From Persicaria tinctoria (taxonomy: Eukaryota; Streptophyta; Magnoliopsida; Caryophyllales; Polygonaceae), in contig JBANSL010000004.1 in NCBI GenBank assembly GCA_037127255.1, positions 7,130,001-7,194,000 of the forward strand: a stretch of DNA of 64,000 nucleotides, given 5' to 3'. This document shows, in pieces, positions 11,991 to 21,632 of this stretch (its first letter is position 1; every line of letters begins with the position of its first letter). The notes under the pieces were generated by a model that was not told the origin of the DNA, did not search any database, and saw nothing but the letters and a program-made list of their open reading frames with translations. Both the position numbers and the translations under genes were made by a program.

Positions 11991-12823
11991 TAGGGATGAC
12001 AATTTCACTCGCACCCGACGGATATCCGTTCCACCTAACCCGAAAAAGTGGGTGAAAATCTGAAATAAAACGGGTATTAAATGGGTGATGGGTGAACGGG
12101 TGATGGGTCGGGTCGTATTCGGGTGAAGACATTCCCGACCCGTCTCCCGACTTATATACTCCCTCCGTCCAAAAATACATGGACTTTTAGGATTCACGCA
12201 CGTTGTTTTAGGAGTTAAAAACTATATAAATATTAACTTTTTTTATTCAATATTTTTAACAATTACAAACTTATTGTCAATAAGTTTATAATTGTTAAAA
12301 AAAATTAATAAAAAAGTTAATATTTTATATAGTTTTTAACTCCTAAAACAATTTTCGTGAATAGTAAAAAGTCCATGTATTTTTGGACGGAGGTAGTATA
12401 TATAATTATATATATTTTTGTGAAATTACTAATATAATATATGTGAAATTACTAATATAATGAATATACATGCTCATTAAAATGGAAATGTACCTACTGT
12501 AATTTGCTCATCAAAACAATCAATTGTTCATGGAAACGTGAATGCAATAGTTTTTCAATAATTTTTTTGACCGAATATGACTATATTTGGTACTTGTTTA
12601 TTCGTCGATGTGTTCGACGTATGTTTTTTAGTAATTTTTTTGATGACTTTGATGTCTTGTATTTCACCCGAATTATCACCCGATTTACCTTGGTGGGTGA
12701 TGGGTGGACGGGACGGGCAAAATATTTGGTGGATGATGGGTCAGGTAGGGTGAAGGGTTTGGGTGGTGGATCGGGTGATGGAAGTAGATCATCCACCCAT
12801 CACCCGATCCATTGTCATCCCTA
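11991..12823. mobile_element. hAT-like non-autonomous element, copy A, with GGGTGATGG-type repeats
   Basis: Ends TAGGGATGACAAT and ATTGTCATCCCTA are perfect inverted repeats, and the eight bases TTTACGAG occur directly outside both (11983-11990 and 12824-12831). An 8-bp target duplication is the hAT signature. Both subterminal zones are packed with degenerate repeats of GGGTGATGGGTCGGGT on one strand. There is no transposase. A Stowaway element (12159-12396) is inserted inside it. Confidence 0.85.
12159..12396. mobile_element. Stowaway MITE nested in hAT-like copy A
   Basis: The left end CTCCCTCCGTCCAAAAATAC is mirrored by the right end (TTTTTGGACGGAGGTAG), with TA outside each (12157-12158 and 12397-12398). 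These ends and the TA duplication are characteristic of Tc1/mariner-derived Stowaway MITEs. The 238-bp body is AT-rich and non-coding. It must have arrived after its host element. Confidence 0.85.
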
Positions 12824-13416
12824 TTTACGAGCGCTAATAGCCTGATAGTACAAATTTGGAGGCATAGATAAGAAAAATCGGTTTACTTTTTACACGATTA
12901 AAATATCGTCAAATACATGGTGATTTTTACAGTTTTTAAAACCGTGAGAATATCTACGATTATAGTTTTGAAAACCGTGAAAAATTAAATCAGATATTAT
13001 CTCACAAACCAAGTGTTTATTTTATAAACAGTTTTTGTTGTTGTTTGGATGTCCAAAATAAACAAAAACGTGTTAAAAATTGTGTTTAAAAAAAAGCTAC
13101 AAAATGGTGGTTATTTGAGTGTTTATTTTGTACAAGTATTATTTTACCCCTTCCCTTTTATATTATTTGGTTTGAAAGTACCACAATACCTCTAATAACA
13201 ATCAAATAAACTCCACTTTTTACAAATAAACTGTTTTTCGTCACATACGAAGATAATCTTGTTGTTTAAATTTTTAACTACTTTTACCAACAATTTATAA
13301 ATTTTACACTGTTTATAATTTTAGTCAGTTTATTAACCCCGTCTCGTACGAACTCATATTCCCTCTTCGATCTCAAAGTCACATAGTGAGTGACGAATGA
13401 AGATTTCAAAGGGGAT
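12824..13416. other. AT-rich spacer between two hAT-like elements
   Basis: It includes one copy each of the two 8-bp target duplications (12824-12831 and 13409-13416). There is no open frame or RNA gene. Runs such as GTTTTTGTTGTTGTTT look like low-complexity decay. Confidence 0.6.
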
Positions 13417-14123
13417 TAGGGGTGGAAATGGGTCGGGTGATGGATGGGTGGGACTATTTTTTTACCCGACCCGTCTAAAAAAAATCCCACCCGACCCATC
13501 ACCCACCCATGAAATGTTTCACCCATCACCCGATCCATCGGGTGATCGGGTGGGTCGGGTGATTAATCGGGTGAAACCAAACACGTTGAACGGTTGAAGC
13601 CAAAATAAAATTACATGAAGCAATCGACCATATATTGAAGCCAAAATAAGATTATATCGACCAAAATAACATAAGTCATAAACTAAATGAACTACAAATG
13701 GAAATGCATAAGAAGCTATTGGAAAGTAGAAATCTAATTAAAGCTTCAAATCATAAGTAAAAGAAGGAAAATGCCGAACAAGATGGAAAATGCCGAACAA
13801 GATGGTGATACTTATTTGCCAAGGCCAAGGGTATGTAATACAATATTTATTTATTTTCAAACTAATATTTATTTATTTATTTATGTATATATTTATAAGT
13901 ATTTTATAATAAACGGGTGGACTAACGGGTGAGCTAGCGGGTGATTTAGTGGTTCGGGTGATGGGTCGGGTAATGGGTCGGGTAGTGGGTGAAAACCTAT
14001 CACCCATCACCCGACCCATCATCCATCACCCATCCGTCACCCGGTTTTTTTCGGGTTTTCACCCGGATATTCGGGTCGGGTGGGTCGGATGAATCGGTCA
14101 CCCACGGGTGATTTCCACCCCTA
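13417..14123. mobile_element. hAT-like non-autonomous element, copy B, with GGGTGATGG-type repeats
   Basis: Ends TAGGGGTGGAAAT and ATTTCCACCCCTA are perfect inverted repeats; AAGGGGAT lies directly outside both (13409-13416 and 14124-14131), a perfect 8-bp duplication. The subterminal regions (13420-13575 and 13910-14115) carry the same GGGTGATGGGTCGGGT-type repeats as copy A in inverted arrangement, while the middle is AT-rich and unrelated. No transposase is present. The ends differ from copy A at several positions, so these are related rather than identical families. Confidence 0.88.
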
Positions 14124-14131
14124 AAGGGGAT

Positions 14132-15398
14132 AGAATATTAATAGCCGCCTAAAAAGCAAAGCAAAAACCCAAACATCAACGTCAAAGCGTAGGCAAAGGG
14201 TAGGCAGGCAGCTAAGGCAACGGAGCATTGCTCCCCTCCTTAAGGCAGCGTTTGGATCGAATTTGGGGTGAGAGGGAATCTCTGTCAGTTCGACTGTGCT
14301 GGGGCCCGCCCGTGCGTGCCTAGGGTGGGTAGTGGGCCCCGCACTTATTGGCTTGCTACCAAACAAGGCGCAGTGGCCGTGACTGTGACTGTGTGAGTGC
14401 GTGTTGTTTGTGTCGTCCCAACTCCAACGGCGTCGTTGTAGTCGTCGTTTCATCCTGGCCGTTGGTCGCCACAACGGCTACTTTGGCAACGGTTTGGCCT
14501 TTGGGGATCCAAGTCCGACGTCAATGTGGGCCCTACCTACGGAGACCATGTTTGACGAGAGAGGTACACAACCAAACAACTGTGGCGAATTTGTACGTCC
14601 TTACGCATAACACGATAAAATGGATAATAATCCCCACTCAAATAAATTGCACATCCATGATTCCATTTAGGTGTGTTTGGATCAAAATCAAATCCATATA
14701 TTATACAGTGGTAATAATTATTAATGTTAATGTGAAATATCATACTGTAAAAATATCATAATAATATTTTTTAATGAAGATAATTAAAACTTATCGTTTT
14801 AGTTAGTAAAATTCTAAAATGGTATTTTGTCATATACTAATACTTTACGAAATTGATCTTGTAATGATTAGATAGTTGTTAGTGGTAGTTTTTGAGAAAG
14901 TAAAAAAATAGAGTAATAATTAGGAGTATAACCGTATAAGTATATTTTTGTTTATTTTCTTAATAAGTGTGAAATTTTAATTAACGGATGGAGTAATTGA
15001 ATTTGTAGGAAAATATTAGTTTTGAGATGTTAGTGCATCTCCAACATTTCCCATTTTAAGGATTTTGGAGTTTTTTTGGAAGAATTTTAATTTTTTTTTT
15101 TTGGTTTCAACAATTGCCTATCTCATTCCTCCAAAATAGGAAACTAGAAAAAATAGAGAGAATTCCTCAAATCTGTAACGATTGCCTAAACGATTTTCAA
15201 ATCTTCAAAATGGGGAAGTTGAAGCAAAAATTATTTTAAAAAATATATTTTTTGTTTCTTCATATGGATAAATTTTTTTGAAGTTTCAGAGATGCTACAA
15301 TACTTTTCAAGCAAAAAAAAAGATGCTACAATACTGATAAAGTGGAAAAAAAATAAGAATGAGATATTAATTAGGTTAAGTGACGGATAGAGAATAAT
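14132..15398. other. spacer, GC-rich then AT-rich, with a possible decayed MITE
   Basis: 14200-14620 is relatively GC-rich with overlapping frames on both strands but no domain pattern, and I do not call a gene. 14620-15398 is AT-rich. A pair of weak inverted ends, GTGCATCTCC (about 15033) and its counterpart AGATGCTAC (about 15290), may bound a decayed MITE; AGATGCTACAATACT is repeated at about 15290 and 15322. Confidence 0.45.
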
Positions 15399-15466
15399 AA
15401 TAAAAAATAGTACTAGTATCTCTAATATCCCTAGGGATATTAGAGATACTAGTACTATTTTTTATT
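15399..15466. repeat. perfect 68-bp palindrome
   Basis: Two 34-base arms (15399-15432 and 15433-15466) are exact reverse complements with no spacer, centred on CCCTAGGG. It can form a cruciform or hairpin. The sequence is AT-rich, and a perfect arm match with no loop is unusual for old DNA. Confidence 0.95.
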
Positions 15467-15841
15467 AGGGATCATGAAATTTTAGAAGTTTTAATTAATT
15501 GATAAAATATTTGAATATTTAAGTGGCAAAATCTGTCCAAAATACCCAACGTGTAAAGTTATACTAAGATATGTTTAACACTTGAAAAAAAGTTATTAAC
15601 GTATTTTAATTATATTATACCGTATTCATTAAGTTTACTTTATGTAATTGTAAAGGTCTGATTTGCATAAATCATAATTTTCAGGTCATTTAACTTTATT
15701 GCTTAAGACAATACTAGAATCTCATATGTCACATAAATAAATGAAAATTTTCTTTTCAAACAATGTGCTCGATCTCTCCATCGGTAAAATACACTTCAAT
15801 GTTATTTTACTATTTATGCACGTATTTTTAGATATTAAAAA
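15467..15841. other. AT-rich spacer
   Basis: This is AT-rich DNA between the palindrome and a Stowaway-like element. I see no gene, RNA or defined mobile-element end. Confidence 0.55.
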
Positions 15842-16079
15842 CTACCACCTTCATTCAGAAATAGATGTCGTTTGACTTTTTAATACGTTTTTTAAAGGTC
15901 TAAAAACTATATAAAATATCATTTTTTTGTATATTTTTAATATAATATAAATACTTATTAATAATAAATGTCATATTATTAAAAAAAAATCTTTCAAAAG
16001 TTAATATTTTATAGTTTTTAGCTCATTAAAAAACGTGTTAATAAGTCAAACAACATCTATTTCTGAACGAAGGTAGTAG
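15842..16079. mobile_element. Stowaway-like MITE with long inverted arms
   Basis: The left end (CTACCACCTTCATTCAGAAA) is mirrored at the right by an almost identical inverted arm of about 50 bp, with internal GTCGTTTGAC and GTCAAACAAC. Total length is 238 bp, the same as the element at 12159-12396. The right flank begins TA but the left flank does not, so the duplication has decayed or the end is off by a base or two. Confidence 0.7.
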
Positions 16080-16437
16080 TATATAAAATATTAACCTTTT
16101 AATAATTTTATGCTTATATTATTAGTATTAAGCATGAATTTATAAATAAAAAATTTAAAAATTAATAATATATATAGTTGTTATCATTTTAAAAAAACAT
16201 GTATACGTAGTAAATGATATGCTTTTAATAATAGAGAGTATCATTTATTATTAATGCACATCTATTTAGAAAGATCAAAATTATAAAAAAAATGTCAATT
16301 TTATTTTATTGATTTTCAAAAATAATTTGACGCATATGAATAATAGTATGAAATTATTTAAAAAAATTAATACTCCTTCCGTTAAAAAATATAAGTACTT
16401 TTATTTTTTAACACATTTTTAAAGGAACTAAAAACTA

Positions 16438-16671
16438 CTCATTCCATTCGGCAAAACATGTGGTTTTCTATATTATGCACATTTCTTTATGATGATAAAA
16501 AAACCTATACAAAATATCTATTTTTTATATAATTTTTTTTTAACAATTTTGTAGTTATTATTCATAATACAAAACTATTAATTTTTTTTTATAAAAGATG
16601 GATAATTTACATAGTTTTCACTATCCTAAAAAAATCGTGCGTAAACAACATATTTTTTCGAACGGATGGAG
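16438..16671. mobile_element. Stowaway-like MITE
   Basis: The left end CTCATTCCATTCGGCAAAAC pairs with the right end (TTTTTTCGAACGGATGGAG), and TA lies outside both (16436-16437 and 16672-16673). The 234-bp body has no coding capacity. Directly to the left (about 16371-16395) is a lone Stowaway-type end (ACTCCTTCCGTT), probably the remnant of another copy. Confidence 0.7.
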
Positions 16672-16933
16672 TATATAAAATATTAATTTTAAATTAATTT
16701 TCTCACAATGGCATACTTATTAGTAATAAGTATAAAGTTATTTAAAAAAAGTTAAACAACTTAGATTTTTAAACAAATGAGGCAAAAAAATGTGTGTGAA
16801 TGGTAAACAATAGGTTTTGCGAAGTAAAAAAATGTGTTACATCTAAAATATTAAGATGGTAATTTTTTTTAATAGTAGATAAGAATTAGGAGAGATTACA
16901 CAAGCTGTAATCTGGCTCCTTGATCATCTTTAA

Positions 16934-17364
16934 GAGCATCCACAACCCTCATCCCCATCCAAAGTTTCTCATACCACTTTTCATCTCTCTCTCTCAGCCA
17001 CATCAGCTTTGCATACTCCTTTTAATTTTTCCACACATCCCACATACTCATTCAAAGTTTCTTTAACTCTCATTCTTACATTATCCAATACAACCTATTT
17101 ATAATATTTATATAAAAAAACAAAAACAAGTGTACAGTTGCAAAAAAAAAAAAACAAAAAAAAAGTGCAGTGTGTCAGTGGCTTCTTCAATTTCTGGGTG
17201 AATTGGCCCACCACTTTGTTAGAACCGAGAAACATAAGAGTTTCTTCTTCGGTATACTTTTCTCCTCCCAATGTGAGTTTCTCTGAAATTATACTGACTT
17301 TTCTATTTTTTTTTAATTCTAAATGGCAGGGAAGACACTAGCCATATAAACGTTGTGGATGCTC
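16934..17364. mobile_element. PIF/Harbinger-like MITE (TAA target duplication)
   Basis: Perfect terminal inverted repeats GAGCATCCACAAC (16934-16946) and GTTGTGGATGCTC (17352-17364) are each bordered by TAA (16931-16933 and 17365-17367). The 431-bp interior is non-coding with an A-rich run near 17140. The end sequence matches the element at 11468-11852, so both belong to one family. Confidence 0.82.
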
Positions 17365-17539
17365 TAAGGATGATGGTACAAAGTTTCCTATTAAAAAGGA
17401 TAGTAGAGCTATTACAAATGATACCCTTCCGAGCTATAAAGTCAGCTGCTTAATTCGCTTCTCGGTAGCAGTGTCTGTATCCAACAAGGTCAAATACAGA
17501 TTCTAGTTGCTTGATCTTTTCAATGTGATGTATAATCTC

Positions 17540-17853
17540 TCATCTGACATTATTGCTGATTGTGATGGTTTTGATTAGCTGCAGATTGTCCCCTTCTATT
17601 ATTACTCTTTGAATTCCTTTCCTAATTGTCTGCTCCATACCTGTCTGAATAGCGATAGCTTCAGTTTGAATGACTGAGGCTTTGATAGTTTCCTTGTAAA
17701 ACATATCAATGACATGACCTCGGGAGTCCCGAGCAACCCCTCCCACATGGCAAGTGCATGTAGGATTAACATAGCCATCCACATTGATTTTGTAGACGAC
17801 CTTGGTGATCTGCTCCATTTGGCTTTAGTTCTCTTGTTTGTTGCTTTATTCAT
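17540..17853 (-). pseudogene. RNase H-like (RVT_3) fragment of the LINE
   Basis: This minus-strand fragment reads YKINVDGYVNPTCTCHVGGVARDSRGHVID...QTEAIAIQTGMEQ...VIIEGDNLQLIKTI, the pattern of the RNase H domain that sits at the C-terminus of many plant LINEs. The N-terminal DG, the E in EAIA and the D in EGD are visible. It lies at the 3' end of the LINE remnant, as expected. Confidence 0.72.
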
Positions 17854-18400
17854 TTTTCAATTTGGGTCCAATCGTAGATGTTTGCAATGATTCTTCGAAT
17901 GATATTTTCTATTGGGCTAGAAGCTTTATTTCTAAAGATAAGTTCATTTATGATTTCTCAAATAGTTTGCAAAATGAAGACTAGTTTCTCAAAATTCTTG
18001 TTTCCAAGATGGATTTCATCATTAAAAGGGTGGGATTAATTTATATTCATATGTTAGAAGTATTTTTCTGTTTGTAGCTCAAAATGGTCAATTACTTTCC
18101 TAGTAAATAGACAACTTCTCATTAAGTGTTCTGCATCTTCTTCCGTTTGATTGCAAAGACTACACTGGCTAGAAACTCGGTTAACGTATTTATGGTAGGA
18201 AGATAATCTAGCATTATTTTCGAAATTCAGTTACGATCTTTTGAAATTTGAGTTATGTTATTTGTCATATGTTTGACCGATTTTGTAGTGAAATTTCCAC
18301 TTGGGTCTAGTTTTCAGATAAGTTTGTCTGACGTATCCGTATCCCAATTTGGGATTCGCATATCTAGAATTTTACAAGAGACTTCCGGGGGGGGGGGATA

Positions 18401-19274
18401 TCTATTAATATTACTAATTCTGCTAGCATTTTGCTGACGTGTCGCTCTGTAAATTAAAGTTGAATTTTTTAATCAAATGGTATTTTCTTATTGCTGACAT
18501 GTCACGCCCACAATTAAACTTAATTTTTTTTATTCAAATGGTATTTTCTTATTGGTCAATATTATTGCTGAAATTTTAAAATACACGTTTCATATTTTGA
18601 ACATATTTGTTTCCTATTTTTATACTAATCAAAAGTTTCTTTTCTTATTAATCGATATTAATAAGGGATTTTTTTTCTTACAATTTACTTATTTTACTTA
18701 TTTTTGAAAAGTTTTTTTCTTACAATTTACTTATTTTAGACATCTTAAATGATTATCAAAAAATAAATAATATTTTAAGACTTACAAGCATTACTAATGA
18801 TTATTTTACATCTTAGATGAGGCTTCTTAGATCACTTTTCTACCTTTTAGGATCTTTTTATTTTTACCATTTTACCTTTATTTTCACTATTAATTTCCCT
18901 CTCTTTCTAACCATCTTTCTAATGAAAATAATGAATAAGTTATGTATATCTACATAACTTCAAAAGTATTCACACAATCATGTGCTTATGACAATAATTA
19001 TATACGGAGTATTTATTTCAATTATATTAGGTGGTTTTTTTCAGTATTATTACTACTTTACCTTATTAAATCATTTTAAAATTTTGTATTGTATCTCTTT
19101 CCAACTAATTTATAAATTACAAAAAAAAACTTTATACGTACATATTTTTGTTATAAACAAGTATATATTAATATAGTACTATTACAGATATAGATATATA
19201 AAATGATGTTCAAATGAAAATGGATCAAACTCCCGTGCCTTCAAGGCACGGGTATTACACTCGTTATTTACTAG
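18401..19274 (+). mobile_element. non-autonomous Helitron inserted in the LINE
   Basis: The 5' end is TCTATTAATATTACTAA and the 3' end is CTAG (19271-19274), preceded about 19 bases upstream by a perfect GC-rich hairpin, CCCGTGCC-TTCAA-GGCACGGG (19232-19252). Insertion is between A (18400) and T (19275). All four are textbook Helitron features. There is no Rep-helicase. A 60-bp unit is tandemly repeated near the 5' end (18431-18490 and 18491-18550). Confidence 0.88.
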
Positions 19275-19829
19275 TGGAGTATTCCAACGTTTTTGTGAGT
19301 TAAAAAGCTGGTTTACTTTCATTTCCGGATCATGGTTCCTTCTAAATTATTCAAGATCTTGATTTGGGACCCAGGGGTGAGACCAAACATTTATGCTATT
19401 TTCTTTCCCAATTAACCAAATGAGACCTTGTTCAAGTGTATGTCTTAAGGAAAGAAGTCGATCGAATTGTCATGATGTTAAATGATTGGAGCGGTTTCTA
19501 ATATTTTCCTTTTGAAGATACTTCTCATTTATAATATGAACTCATATATTGTTCTCGTTTATGTAGAGCTTACAGATGGGTTTCATAAGGTTATATTAAG
19601 TTCTTCTCCTTTCTTAATATCAAGGCCTCATCGGCATTTGCTTTTGCAAATGTTATCCCAACTTACAAGCGGTGTGTATTGTGTACCTTTATGATTGTAG
19701 CTTATTTCAGAAGAAGTTTTTGTTGATCTGGTCAATTTGTTCTAGGATTCCTTTCGGTAGAAGGAAATTTTGCATTAGGTAATTTGTTTTGGAGCTACGA
19801 TTTGATTGGATAAGCATAACTCTTTCTTC

Positions 19830-20560
19830 TTATGTGAGGGTGGAAGCTTTCCATTTAAAGAATTGCTTTTTTAGATTTTGAACAACATCTTCAAAGACAC
19901 ATTTTTTTATTCTCCCATTTATAAGAGGAATACCTAAGTACCTCTCAAGTGTTTTCGTGATGAGAACCTCCATGTGTTGTGCAAGATCTATGGCTAGAGT
20001 CTGAGATACATTTGCTGAACATTGAACTGAACTTTTTGAATAGTTTATGGTTAATTCTGATAGGTTTGAGTAGTTGTTTAGAATGTTTTGGATAGTATTA
20101 AGACCGGTGTAAGCTGCTTTTGTGAATATTAGAGTATCATCTACAAAGGTTAAGAAGGGTATGTGAGTACCATTTTTAGTTAATTTAATCTCTACTTGAG
20201 CATCTTCTAGTAAGACTTCTTTGTGTAATTCTCTAGATAAGCATTCCATAGTATAAATATGTAAGGGGTTAAAGGGTCACCTTGTCTAATCCATATGTTA
20301 GGTTTGAATTGTTTTCCAGGGATGTTGTTTACAAGCATTGAGGATGAGTTTGTTTTCAGGCATTTGATAATCCATCTTATCCATAAGTTATGAAATCCAA
20401 ATTTGGTGAGAAACGCTTCAATATAACTTCAGTTTATTTTATTATATGTTTTTTTCAGGTCCAGTTTTAATTATATGTTTTTTTTCAGGTTCAGTTTTAG
20501 GGTCATTTAGCCTGTTTTTTTTTCCTTTTTTCGATTGAAGTTATGAAATATTTCATGTAC
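19830..20560 (-). pseudogene. LINE reverse transcriptase fragment
   Basis: The N-terminal part (KLDLKKTYNKIN, then an in-frame stop, then FGFHNLWIRWIIKCLK and IRQGDPLTPYIFIL) shifts frame into MECLSRELHKE and continues through LTFVDDTLIFTKA, NYSKSSVQ and RYLGIPLING to 19830. These are the expected blocks of an L1-type reverse transcriptase. At least one stop and one frameshift make it non-functional. Confidence 0.8.
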
Positions 20561-20640
20561 AATGAGAGTATTGTCTTGAATAGATCTACATTCTACAAAA
20601 CTCCTTGATATAATAATAAATTTAAACTATTTTATTATCA

Positions 20641-21632
20641 AGTGAGATTACACAAACCATAGTGGAATTTTTCTAAAGAACTTGAATTTCAAAATTTGGC
20701 TTACATGAGTTTGAACAGATTCACCCGCTAAATTTGTGAAAAAGATTGGTCTTTTAATGTCCAATTTGCTTCACGGCCTTTAGAAACAACTTTGGCTTTT
20801 GTCCACTTCTAGGAACAGATGAACAAAACACGATCAAAGGGGGCAAACACCAAAAACAAATTGAAGAAATTGGATTTGGAGGTTTTGTTTTGATTTCTGA
20901 TGGGTGGGTGGGGCCAACTCCTTGGGGGGATCTTTGACACAGACGTCTCTTTTGTATCGTTGCTCTCCAAATAATCCCTCCCTCCCTGCCATCTCCTGCA
21001 ACCTCCACAGACCACAGTCCCCCTCTCTCTCTCCCTCTCTCCAATGGCGGGTCTTTCTTTCTTTTGAGGTTCACTTCGCCATCACCACCTAGCAGCGTCG
21101 TTGAGTGTTGAGTATTCCTTTTGCTCTTTCATTGCATTATTTTATTCAAAAGACAGCCTTTGTTTGCTTTTGCTCTTGATGCCAATTTGACACAAGTTAT
21201 ATACTAAAAAGAAAGAAGCTTTTATTCTGTTTGAGCTTTACATTAATAATAAAAAAAGGGGGAAGGAAAAATTGCAGCTCAAAATTGGATCATCTAATGG
21301 CTTTGTGTAGATTTCAAACGAGTCTTTCTGGAGACAGTAACTAGCCATCAAACTAGCTAGTGCTAGTTCCCCATCTGGGTTTTCTCTTTCCTGGGGCTTT
21401 TGTTTGATTTGGGCCATTTCACCAACTCTTGCTATTAAGTGTAAGTGCTTCAACCTCAACCCCAAAACTTGCATCTTTCTGGGTCAATCTCATTCCCAAA
21501 TGGGTCTTGTTTGGTTTTGCTGATTTCTTACTCTTTTGCAGCTCTCGTTGTGAGTTGTGTAATGTTTCCCCATCTGGGTTTTTAGCCTCTTTTTTTGTTC
21601 TTTCTTTGATTAGGAAGTAAAAAAAAAAGGAA
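20641..21632. other. upstream region and probable 5' UTR of the WRKY gene
   Basis: The first part is ordinary AT-rich spacer. A CT-rich stretch at about 21018-21045 and repeated phrases CCCATCTGGGTTTT (about 21370 and 21569) precede the start codon at 21633. A TATA box was not assigned with confidence. Minus-strand frames here have no family pattern. Confidence 0.45.

Larger units (their letters stand above)
17400..20640 (-). mobile_element. decayed L1-like LINE, ORF2 remnants, split by a Helitron
   Basis: On the minus strand, in order, are fragments of a non-LTR retrotransposon ORF2: reverse transcriptase fingers (about 20560-20270, with RQGDPLTPYIFIL), the palm with FVDDTLIF (about 20140), a zinc-finger (zf-RVT) region (about 19500-18050) and an RNase H fold (17853-17540, KINVDG and EAIAIQTGM). 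The Helitron at 18401-19274 interrupts the zf-RVT part; text on both sides continues the same protein. There is no endonuclease or ORF1, so the 5' half is missing. Boundaries are approximate. Confidence 0.8.

Noticed and set aside
12000..14110. Regularly repeated GGGTGATGG motifs resembling an array
   Set aside because: The units are degenerate, without uniform spacers, and lie within elements with 8-bp duplications; CRISPR does not occur in plants.
14121..14474. Minus-strand frame of 117 codons with a Ser-His run
   Set aside because: Low-complexity text with no family pattern, overlapping a plus-strand frame of similar length.
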